From Cricetomys ansorgei (taxonomy: Eukaryota > Chordata > Mammalia > Rodentia > Nesomyidae): DNA of 64,000 nt. The DNA lies in assembly GCA_026225945.1 (NCBI GenBank), contig JAMJFZ010001657.1:1240001-1304000 (forward strand). The letters are read 5' to 3'. Positions 36,348 to 45,030 of this stretch are shown one piece after another (position 1 is the stretch's first letter; the number at the start of each line of letters is the position of its first letter). Position numbers and translations under genes: made by a program. The notes beneath the pieces were generated by a model, which had not been told where the DNA came from, made no database searches, and saw only the letters and a list, made by a program, of their open reading frames with translations.

Positions 36348-36545
36348 GAGGGAGCTGGACAGATAGCTCAGTAGTTAAGAGAACTTGTTCCTCTCTCAGA
36401 GGACCCAGGTTCGATACCCATCACCCACATGAGAGCTAGCAACCTGTCGCAACTCAAGTTCCAGGGAGTCCAGTGCTCTCTTCTTCCCTCTACAGGCACT
36501 GCACACACGCAAGCTTTATACTTTATACACGCAAGCAAGCACTCG
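36348..36545 (+). repeat. B2 SINE, sense
   Basis: GAGCTGGACAGATAGCTCAG, TAGTTAAGAGAACTTGTTCC, GAGGACCCAGGTTCGATACC, ACCCACATGAGAGCTAGCAA and CTTCTTCCCTCTACAGGC match the B2 head, B box and body in order. Confidence 0.9.
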
Positions 36546-36599
36546 TACAACTATACAAGCTTCTAGAAAGCATTGCTTTCTTTGCAGTCCCACTTTTTA

Positions 36600-37019
36600 A
36601 TTTGATATGGGATTTCAAAGAACTTTATTAAGATAAATATCCATCTACATAAATAAATAATAATATATACAGATACACATTGATTCAGATAGATAGATCT
36701 ACTTTAATGCATAGGCTACATATAGATATACATGCATGCGTTCATGAATGTACAATATATACATATGTATGCTAATTAAAGCAGCTTTGTCTACATTAAC
36801 GAATATATTATAGAGATGTGAGTTACGACACACGTGATGGAGGCTCTAAAGGAGTGGAGCTTGTGTGTGGGGGTGAAGGCAGGTAGCCAACAATCTCTGG
36901 TGGATAGCACTAATTTACAGCGTTACATTTCAGCCCCACATGAGCATGAGGACAATGGAAGTTCCGCAGACGACAATGAGAAGGCGGTCAGCACGCGCCC
37001 CTGGACAGAGACATCTGAG
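36600..37019. other. AT-rich intergenic DNA
   Basis: AT-rich and GATA-containing simple-sequence-like stretch (36600-36830) followed by ordinary sequence. No exon. Confidence 0.4.
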
Positions 37020-37140
37020 CATGAAGCCAAGCGCTCTACCACCGAACCCCTTTCACGTTTCAGTTTGAGTCAGGGTCTCCCTAAATCGCACAGCTGGGAT
37101 GACAGGCCTGCTCCACCAGGCTTGGCTCAGACTTCTTTCG
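37020..37140 (-). repeat. Degenerate B4/ID-B1 relic, antisense
   Basis: AAGCGCTCTACCACCGAACC (ID-like complement), then GAGTCAGGGTCTCCCTAAAT and TGGGATGACAGGCCTGCTCC (B1-like complement). The order is unusual, so two fragments are possible. Confidence 0.4.
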
Positions 37141-37849
37141 ATTAATGCCAGTCTCTATCTCTTTACTTTTTAATGACTGCTTGTGCCATATTTTAATTGC
37201 TATGAAAGGAGACTAATCGAAGCAAAATACTGAAAATATGTGCTTCCGTGGAAAAGTAAAACACAGAACCTGCAACGTAGGTTCTTGTGTTGCAAGCCGT
37301 CCTTACTTTCAGTCAAAGCCTGGCTGTTAAAGTTCCTGTTGAAAAGTCAGCTGTTGCTGGGGCGTGCGAGCAGGGCGGGGGGCGGGTGGGGGGTGTGCCT
37401 TTCCGCGTGCCTTGGCGTTTCTTTCTTGTGGTTTCTCTCTCAGCACGCTCTCTCTGTTCTGTACGTTTAGTGTTTTAATGGCGATGTTGACATGGGGAGT
37501 TTCGTTTCTTTCCCTATTTGCTGTTCTGTGTGACTCTTGTACACGAATGGGCCTTTCCCCTAGATTTGTGCAGTTTCCGGCTACCATTACATTGAAAGTA
37601 TTCTCTATGCCTTTGGCCTAGGATATATCACAGGCCTTTGGCTTTTTAGTCCGTGTTGACAGCCTCTGATTCAGTGTATACTTAAAACACTGAGCTTGGA
37701 CATGGCCATTGTATAGCTGAATCATGCATACTGTCTGCTGCCATGCCTCTCTTTCCTTTTTCCTTCGTTTCCACTCTTTTTCTACCATACCGATTCCTTG
37801 AGCATTCTTTTTAAATTCCATTTCCCTCCTCTCTTAGCATATTATTAGC

Positions 37850-38275
37850 ATATCATTTTTTTTTTGCTTTCTTAATCATCACCCTACACAGTAAACATTT
37901 TACAGCTAATTCAAGTCTGCTTTCAAATAATACTGAACAGCATCACAGATAGTGCACGTGCTTGGTAACAAAGTGCCCCAACTTCTCCCTTGGGTCTCTT
38001 ATCTCTGCTGTCATTCACTTTACTTACCTATGAGTTATAATAACTGGAATACATTACAGTTTGTATTAAAGGATAATTAGAATATTAACCAATTCTGGCT
38101 AGAGCTAGAGCTCAGCGGCACAGTATTTAAAACACCTGCCTGACACACACAAGTCCTTGGGTTCAGTCCCTCCAGACAAAATTTATTTTGTCTTTTTTCT
38201 TCTTAAAAGAATTTTATATAGATCCAACTTACTGGCCTATGGAAATTTCTTCTCTATGAAGAGTATTTTTAATAC
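37850..38275 (-). repeat. Old L1M-type LINE relic, antisense
   Basis: AGCTAATTCAAGTCTGCTTT, CAAATAATACTGAACAGCAT, CTCTGCTGTCATTCACTTTA and TATAGATCCAACTTACTGGC follow an antisense old-L1 consensus as I remember it. It is interrupted by an ID element. Confidence 0.4.
38098..38185 (+). repeat. ID SINE, sense
   Basis: CTAGAGCTAGAGCTCAGCGG, CACCTGCCTGACACACACAA and CCTTGGGTTCAGTCCCTCC give the A-box and B-box parts of an ID element. It sits inside the L1 relic. Confidence 0.65.
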
Positions 38276-38450
38276 TGTGTGTGTGTGCGTGTGTGTAGTA
38301 TACGTGTGCTTGCATCTGCATGTGTGTGCTGGTGCCCCAGGAGGCCAGAAGAGGGCATAGCATCCCTTGCTGTAGGTTCCGTAGGTGGTTGTGAACCGCA
38401 GGGTGCGGGGACCGCAATCACTCTTGACCACTGAGCCTGGGTCTCTCCAG
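38276..38450 (-). repeat. B2 SINE, antisense
   Basis: GT-rich tail, then GGTGCCCCAGGAGGCCAGAA, GAGGGCATAGCATCCC, TAGGTGGTTGTGAACCGCAG, TGACCACTGAGCCTGGGTCT. Confidence 0.8.
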
Positions 38451-38545
38451 ACCCTGAAGAGCTTTCTTAAAAATTTTTCAGGTTAGAGCACAACCAATTT
38501 TTGTTTACCCAAAAAAAGTTTAGTTTTGGTTTCGTTTTGTTTTCT

Positions 38546-38547
<2 letters not shown>

Positions 38548-38588
<41 letters not shown>
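38548..38588. repeat. (GT)n microsatellite
   Basis: About 20 GT dinucleotides. Confidence 0.95.
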
Positions 38589-38592
<4 letters not shown>

Positions 38593-38881
38593 TGTTTGAA
38601 ACAGAATTGTGGGTTGGTGGGTTTTGTTGTTGTTTGGTTGAATTTTGGAGTGCAGAGGTTTTTGGTTTGGGTTTTGTGTTTTTTCCTTTTAACACTAAAA
38701 TGTTTCCTCGTTCCTTGGCTTCCTTCATGATTTCTAACTTGTGTTTGGTTCTCTTCAGTTTCTTGCTGTTTTTCTCTATCCAGCTGATGTTCTGTGGGCT
38801 TCCAGCTTGGGAAGTCATCACGCATCATCGTTTCCAAAGCTTCCGTCCTTTCCCCCTTGCCCTCTGCTGTTCCTGTTGTGT

Positions 38882-38945
38882 GTGTCTCGCCTTTTGTTGT
38901 CCCCAGGTTATGCGTGTCTCGCCTTTTGTTGTCCCCACGTCATGG
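38882..38945. repeat. 32-bp direct tandem duplication
   Basis: GTGTCTCGCCTTTTGTTGTC recurs exactly 32 bases apart (starts 38882 and 38914). The copies differ only towards their ends. Confidence 0.9.
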
Positions 38946-39089
38946 ACATTCTGATCCACTTCTCCTTTTCCTATAGTTTAGCAAACTTCTTTGACATACT
39001 CAAGATCATTGATTCTCGACTTAACTGTGTTCGGTCTGCCAATCGCCAGCACACTCTGCTGTGATTTTCATATCTAACTTTTTTCTTAG

Positions 39090-40333
39090 AAATAAGGTCT
39101 TAGCAATTTTTCTGCTAACATTATTATCTGCTAGAAAATGCTGTCTACATTGTCTTAACATAATGACAGTCATTTTAATTTCCTGCTCTTTGCCCTACCT
39201 GAGTTTGACTCTCATGTCTGCTCTATCTCTTTAAGTGCTTTTTTGTTTTGTTGTGTTTTGTTTTGTTTTGTTTTGTTTTCTTGTCTTGCTGTATGCCATC
39301 AGTAGTCAGAACTTCCATTCTTTCCATTTAATCTGAGCCTTTATTTTTAAGACAATTTCCATGGAACTGTTCTGGTTGGATTTTGCTTCTTTTTTTTTTT
39401 CACAGAAATATTTTACATGATCCTGAGTGTGGCTGTATTTTAATCTAGCATCTTACTGTTTTTGATTTATCCATCCTGCTTTGGTTTTTAAGTTGAAGTA
39501 GTTTGTGTGTGCTTGTGTGCATGTGTGCATGTGTGCATGTGTGCATGTGTGCATGTGTGCATGTGTGTGTATGCGTATGTATGTGTATGCGTTTGTGTGA
39601 GATGTGTGTATGAAAGCGAGGCACATGCATACCGCCAAGTGCCTGTGCTGTTTGGAGGATAGCCTGGAAGAGCTGACGGTTCGCTCCTTCCACCCTGGGT
39701 TCCAGGGATTGAATTCAGGTAGTCAGGCTTTAGGGGCAAATGCTTTTTATCTGCTGAGTCCTCTCACCAGCCTTTCGTTTTGTTTTGTTGTTATTTATTA
39801 GCTTGCTTGTTTCTCTTTTTTTTCCCTTCCTGTATTGAATGCATTAGAAACCATTACTTTTTATTATTCAGTTTTGTATACATTAATTACCTATTGTTTT
39901 TCAAAGTAGTTGCTATAGAGTTTACAATCTACATCTCTGATCACATCTCCCATGAAGTAAAGTTACACATTACATGTACATAACATTCAAGAGCCTTACA
40001 ATAGTGCACTTTCCTCCCCTCTTCTTGGCCTTTGTGCTGTTGTTATTGTAACATTTTACTTATATATTGTTTTAAATTCCATAGGAAGCTGGAGTATTTT
40101 TTAAAACAATTATCTTTCAATGGTATCTCATGTTTGCCCATATATTATATTACCATTCTTTTATGTTGATCCAGATGTCTGTGTGGCACCACAATCCTTT
40201 GCCTGAAAGACTAACTTCCTTCAATATTTAACGCAGTGTTGCCTGCTGATTGATGTCCACTCAACTTTCATATGTTAAAAAGTCTTTTGTTTGTCTTCTT
40301 TAAAAAAAAAGATGGTTTTGCTGGGTACTCTGG
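39090..40333 (-). repeat. Ancient L1M/HAL1-type LINE, antisense (3'-ward part)
   Basis: TTGCTATAGAGTTTACAATC, TGCCTGAAAGACTAACTTCC, TGTTGCCTGCTGATTGATGT, CTTTTGTTTGTCTTCTTTAA and GATGGTTTTGCTGGGTACTC occur in the same order as in the antisense of old mammalian L1 elements as I recall it. A (TTTTG)n tract at 39241-39280 and a B3 insertion interrupt it. The relic breaks off at about 40333, where LTR-like sequence begins, and appears to resume near 43376. Confidence 0.5.
39500..39775 (-). repeat. B3 SINE with (GTGTGCAT)n tail, antisense
   Basis: About six GTGTGCAT octamers (39517-39564) precede a B3 body with AGCGAGGCACATGCATACCG, CGCTCCTTCCACCCTGGGTT, GGATTGAATTCAGGTAGTCA, GCAAATGCTTTTTATCTGCT and CCTCTCACCAGCC. 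Confidence 0.8.
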
Positions 40334-40334
40334 A

Positions 40335-43300
40335 TTGGGTATGTCATGTCTCCCAAAGGCTCATGTGCTGGAAGCTTTAATGTAAAGGCATGGAGAGATT
40401 GTAGGAAACACTTGTCTCATGGGAGGGGTTAGGTCACAGGGGTCTGTCTGGCTTAGTAACTATAGGAGGAGCTGGTATGAGAAGAGGCCACCCCGTGTGT
40501 CTGGACTCTTCTGAACCTGCTACTCACCACCATACACACACGTCTGCCTGGGACCCCCCTCTGCCATGGGACCCCCCTCTGCCATGGGACACCCGCTGCT
40601 ATGGGACGTCCTCTGCCATGGGACGCCCTCTGCCATGGGACACTCTCTGCCATGGGACGTCCTCTGCCATGGGACACCCACTACTATGGGACACCCTCTG
40701 CCATGGGACATCCTCTGCCATGGGACACCCTCTGCTATGGGACACCCTTTGCTATGGGACACCCTCTGCCATGGGACACCCTCCGCCATGGGACGTCCTC
40801 TGCCATGGGACACTCTCTGCCATGGGACACCCGCTGCTATGGGGCGTCCTCTGCTATGGGACATCCTCTGCCATGGGACACTCTCTGCCATGGGACGTCC
40901 TCTGCCATGGGACGTCCTCTGCCATGGGACACCCACTGCTATGGGACACCCTCTGCCATGGGACATCCTCTGCCATGGGACACCCTCTGCCATGGGACAC
41001 CCTCTGCTATGGGACACCCTTTGCTATGGGACACCCTCTGCCATGGGACACCCTCCGCCATGGGACGTCCTCTGCCATGGGATGTCCTCTGCCATGGGAC
41101 ATCCTCTGCTATGGGACACCCTCTGCCATGGGACATCCTCTGCCATGGGACACCCTCTGCCATGGGACACCCTCTGCTATGGGACACCCTTTGCTATGGG
41201 ACACCCTCTGCCATGGGACACCCTCCGCCATGGGATGTCCTCTGCCATGGGACATCCTCTGCTATGGGACACCCTCTGCCATGGGACATCCTCCGCCATG
41301 GGACACCCTCTGCCATGGGACACCCTTTGCTATGGGACACCCTCTGCCATGGGACACCCTCCGCCATGGGACATCCTCTGCCATGGGACATCCTCTGCCA
41401 TGGGACACCCTCCGCCATGGGACATCCTCTGCTATGGGACACCCTCTGCCATGGGACATCCTCTGCTATGGGACACCCTCTGCCATGGGACACCCTCTGC
41501 CATGGGACACCCTCCACCATGGGACGTCCTCCGCCATGGGACACCCTTTGCTATGGGACACCCTCTACCATGGGACACCCTCCACCATGGGACGTCCTCT
41601 GCCATGGGATGTCCTCTGCCATGGGACACCCTCCGCCATGGGACGTCCTCTGCCATGGGACACTCTCTGCCATGGGACACCCGCTGCTATGGGGCGTCCT
41701 CTGCTATGGGACATCCTCTGCCATGGGACACTCTCTGCCATGGGACGTCCTCTGCCATGGGACGTCCTCTGCCATGGGACACCCACTGCTATGGGACACC
41801 CTCTGCCATGGGACATCCTCTGCCATGGGACACCCTCTGCCATGGGACACCCTCTGCTATGGGACACCCTTTGCTATGGGACACCCTCTGCCATGGGACA
41901 CCCTCCGCCATGGGACGTCCTCTGCCATGGGATGTCCTCTGCCATGGGACATCCTCTGCTATGGGACACCCTCTGCCATGGGACATCCTCTGCCATGGGA
42001 CACCCTCTGCCATGGGACACCCTCTGCTATGGGACACCCTTTGCTATGGGACACCCTCTGCCATGGGACACCCTCCGCCATGGGATGTCCTCTGCCATGG
42101 GACATCCTCTGCTATGGGACACCCTCTGCCATGGGACATCCTCCGCCATGGGACACCCTCTGCCATGGGACACCCTTTGCTATGGGACACCCTCTGCCAT
42201 GGGACACCCTCCGCCATGGGACATCCTCTGCCATGGGACATCCTCTGCCATGGGACACCCTCCGCCATGGGACATCCTCTGCTATGGGACACCCTCTGCC
42301 ATGGGACATCCTCTGCTATGGGACACCCTCTGCCATGGGACACCCTCTGCCATGGGACACCCTCCACCATGGGACGTCCTCCGCCATGGGACACCCTTTG
42401 CTATGGGACACCCTCTACCATGGGACACCCTCCACCATGGGACGTCCTCTGCCATGGGACATCCTCTGCCATGGGACACCCTCCGCCATGGGACATCCTC
42501 TGCTATGGGACACCCTCTGCCATGGGACATCCTCTGCTATGGGACACCCTCCGCCATGGGACACCCTCTGCCATGGGACACCCTCCACCATGGGACGTCC
42601 TCCGCCATGGGACACCCTTTGCTATGGGACACCCTCTGCCATGGGACACCCTCCGCCATGGGACGTCCTCTGCCATGGGACATCTTCTGCCATGGGACAC
42701 CCTCCGCCATGGGACATCCTCTGCTATGGGACACCCTCTGCCATGGGACATCCTCTGCTATGGGACACCCTCTGCCATGGGACACCCTCTGCCATGGGAC
42801 ACCCTCCACCATGGGACGTCCTCCGCCATGGGACACCCTTTGCTATGGGACACCCTCTGCCATGGGACACCCTCCGCCATGGGACGTCCTCTGCCATGGG
42901 ACATCCTCTGCCATGGGACACCCTCCGCCATGGGACATCCTCTGCCATGGGACACCCTCTGCCATGGGACATCCTCTGCTATGGGACACCCTCCGCCATG
43001 GGACACCCTCTGCCATGGGACACCCTCCGCCATGGGACGTCCTCCGCCATGGGACACCCTCCACCATGGGACGTCCTCTGCCATGGGACACCCTCCGCCA
43101 TGGGACGTCCTCTACCATGGGACACCCTCTGCCATGGGACACCCTCCGCCATGGGACGTCCTCCGCCATGGGACACCCTCCGCCATGGGACACCCTCCAC
43201 CATGGGAAGTCCTCTGCCATGGGACAACATGGGCTGAGGCTCTGACAGAAGTGGCTTCCAAGCTTGGATTCTTCACTTTCAAAACCACGAGTCAAAACAG

Positions 43301-43340
43301 ATTCCTGTATAAAATACCCAGTAGCTATTTGGTATATACT
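40335..43340 (+). mobile_element. MaLR-like LTR expanded by an internal minisatellite
   Basis: The left flank of the minisatellite reads TGTCTCCCAAAGGCTCATGT, GCTGGAAGCTT, GGGAGGGGTTAGGTCACAGG and the right flank reads AAGCTTGGATTCTTCACTTT, CAAAACCACGAGTCAAAACA, TGTATAAAATACCCAGTAGC. Together they follow the beginning and the end of a mammalian MaLR-type LTR as I remember it ('cccaaaggctcatgtg', 'ggaggttaggtca', then 'cttggacttctcag', 'agaaccatgagccaaataaacc', 'tataaattacccagcc'). The internal part, normally rich in CCATG motifs, has been replaced by the 17-bp array. No coding sequence of a virus is present. Family assignment needs a consensus alignment. Confidence 0.5.
40544..43228 (+). repeat. 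17-bp minisatellite, about 158 units
   Basis: Tandem units of consensus CCATGGGACACCCTCTG span 2685 bp. Variation is confined mostly to three places: TCTGCC, TCCGCC, TCCACC or TCTGCT before ATGGG, and ACACCC, ACATCC, ACGTCC or ACTCTC after it. Most units carry CCATGG. An 850-bp (50-unit) higher-order copy pair and a 221-bp (13-unit) triplet are visible (see findings). The array is free of stop codons in all three + frames because 17 is not divisible by three and the consensus has none. The long ORFs across it are therefore treated as repeat artefacts, not genes. The unit with CCATG resembles CCATG-rich sequence typical of MaLR LTR centres. Confidence 0.97.
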
Positions 43341-43369
43341 CTGAGGTTGTCTGAGTTTGTTTGTTTGGG

Positions 43370-43528
43370 GTTTTTGCTTTGTTTTGTTGTTATTTTCAGT
43401 TTAAAAACTGTTACCCCGTTGCCTTCTGGGCTGCATCATTTCTAGAACAAGGACTGCTGGACCGCTCTTACTTTGTATATAGCGTTTTCCTTTTCTTCTA
43501 GCTGCTTTTTAAATTTTTCAGATATTAA
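43370..43528 (-). repeat. Ancient L1 relic, antisense, resumed after the LTR
   Basis: CTGTTACCCCGTTGCCTTCT, GGGCTGCATCATTTCTAGAA and CTTCTAGCTGCTTTTTAAAT continue the antisense old-L1 order left off at 40333 ('ccattgtcttctggcttgcat...', 'ctctggctgcttttaag'). Confidence 0.5.
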
Positions 43529-43529
43529 G

Positions 43530-43835
43530 GACCGAGGGCATGGCTCAGCAGGTAATAAAGAGCCTCTGCTTGCTGTACAAGCATCAGGACCTCAGTTCAA
43601 ATTCCCAGTAGCCATTTACAAAGCCAAGAATAACCACAAGACTGAGCCTGTAACCCCAGCGCTGCAGCGGGTGAGGGCAGGAGGATGCCTCGGGGCTCCC
43701 TGGCCACCAGCCTCACTCCAGGTTCAGTGAGAGACCCTGCTTCAAGGGAATAGGGTGGAGAGCGATAGAGCAGGCCACCTGATGTCCCCCTCAGGAGTCC
43801 TCCACACACGCATAGGCATTGAGCACCGCCCACCC

Positions 43836-43880
<45 letters not shown>
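43530..43880 (+). repeat. Composite rodent SINE with (CA)n tail
   Basis: AGGGCATGGCTCAGCAGGTA and CATCAGGACCTCAGTTCAAA form the tRNA-like head. CCTGTAACCCCAGCGCTGCA, GGGCAGGAGGATGCC and GTGAGAGACCCTGCTTCAAG form the body. A CA run occupies 43841-43876. Same layout as the element at 12478-12765. Confidence 0.65.
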
Positions 43881-43881
<1 letters not shown>

Positions 43882-43899
43882 GCACACAACATTAAAACA

Positions 43900-45030
43900 A
43901 TCATCAGAAGCCTGTTTAGGTGTGCCCAGTGTGGTTTCTATGTATTTTCTCTGGTTGGGGATTTTGGGCCTTTTGAAACGGTGTGCTTATGGCTTCTGCT
44001 AAATTTGGAAACTCTCCAGTCGTTCTTCCCCCAAACCTGTTTTCCAGCCCCTCTTCCTTCTGAGACTCAGGTTGCTTTTAAATTCTGCCTCTTGGTGTTT
44101 CTGCTCTGCTTTGCTCCTAGTCTTTTCTGCTTTTCCCTCAGGAGAGTTCATGTCGCTCACCCCGTGTTCCCTCTCACCCCTCCCTGCAGCGTCCAGCCGG
44201 TGGCCGCCTTCCCGCATCCTGTGCTTTGTGTTCTGTCGTACAGTGCCTTTTGCAGCATTCTGGCTCTGATTTGGGTCTCTCTTAGGTTTTCCCTTCTCTC
44301 TTCACATTCTCACTTTCTTCCTGTAGTGTGTTTTAAAAAGCTCTTTTAACGTTATCTGCCAGTCTCATCAGGGCTGTCATTTCTGGTTGTTTCTATTGAT
44401 TGATGTTTTTCCTGACTATAGGTTGTGTGTTCCTGTTTTCACCCCTCAGGCAACTTGCATGTCTTGGGAGGCCTTTCTAGTCTGGCTGGTGAGAACAGAA
44501 TCTTTCTGTTCCTGTGAGAGTTCGGGAGACCAACAACTGTCCCCTTGCCTTCTCCAGTGCTCTCTCTGCAGACTCAACATCCCCCACGTCCCCACAGGGA
44601 CACATGCACATGCGCATCAGTGCTCAATGGGTACTCCAGAAGAACTTCAGATCCCACCCCCAAACCCGCTGCCTCCGGTCAGCCTCCTCTCCTAGCCTTG
44701 TCCTCCCTGACTGGGAACTGTCTCCTCCGCTCACTGAGTCCCCGTGTCTCTGTGGGTTCCCAGGCTCCCCTGGCTGCAGCTAGAAACCTCAGTAGCACAC
44801 AGGGCTCCCCACAGGAGTGTCCCTCCCTCTCAGCATCCTGCGCTCGCTCGGTTGCACAACATCTGAATACCCTTGTTCCTTTTCTTCTCCAGCTTAGTAG
44901 GCATGCGAGGCAGGAGAGTAACTGTGATCCTGGAGTCTCCATCATGGGCAGAAGGAAGATTCTATTCTCACAGAAGATGCTGTTTAACTCGATCCAGCTT
45001 CATTGCATTCAGCCCAGTGTACTGTGGGGA
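43900..45030 (-). repeat. Ancient L1 relic, antisense, 5'-ward part
   Basis: TTTGGAAACTCTCCAGTCGT, ATCTGCCAGTCTCATCAGGG, GGTTGTTTCTATTGATTGAT, TGACTATAGGTTGTGTGTTC and later GC-rich CCTCTCCTAGCCTTGTCCTC sequence follow the antisense of an old L1M/HAL1 5' region. Frames are broken throughout. Confidence 0.45.

Noticed and set aside
38483..38954. ORFs rich in TH or CV repeats
   Set aside because: They translate a (GT)n microsatellite.
40544..43228. CRISPR-like array
   Set aside because: Repeats are contiguous 17-bp units with no unique spacers, and the window is vertebrate DNA.
40520..43295. Minus-strand ORFs of 65-165 codons across the same array
   Set aside because: They are the complement of the minisatellite, cut where CTATG variants create TAG stops. 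No independent support.
40477..43445. Three large + strand ORFs (922, 959 and 878 codons) taken as protein-coding genes
   Set aside because: They overlap each other in all three frames across a 17-bp minisatellite, encode the same peptide repeat, lack upstream or downstream unique coding sequence, and sit in an LTR inside an L1 relic. Openness follows from the unit composition.
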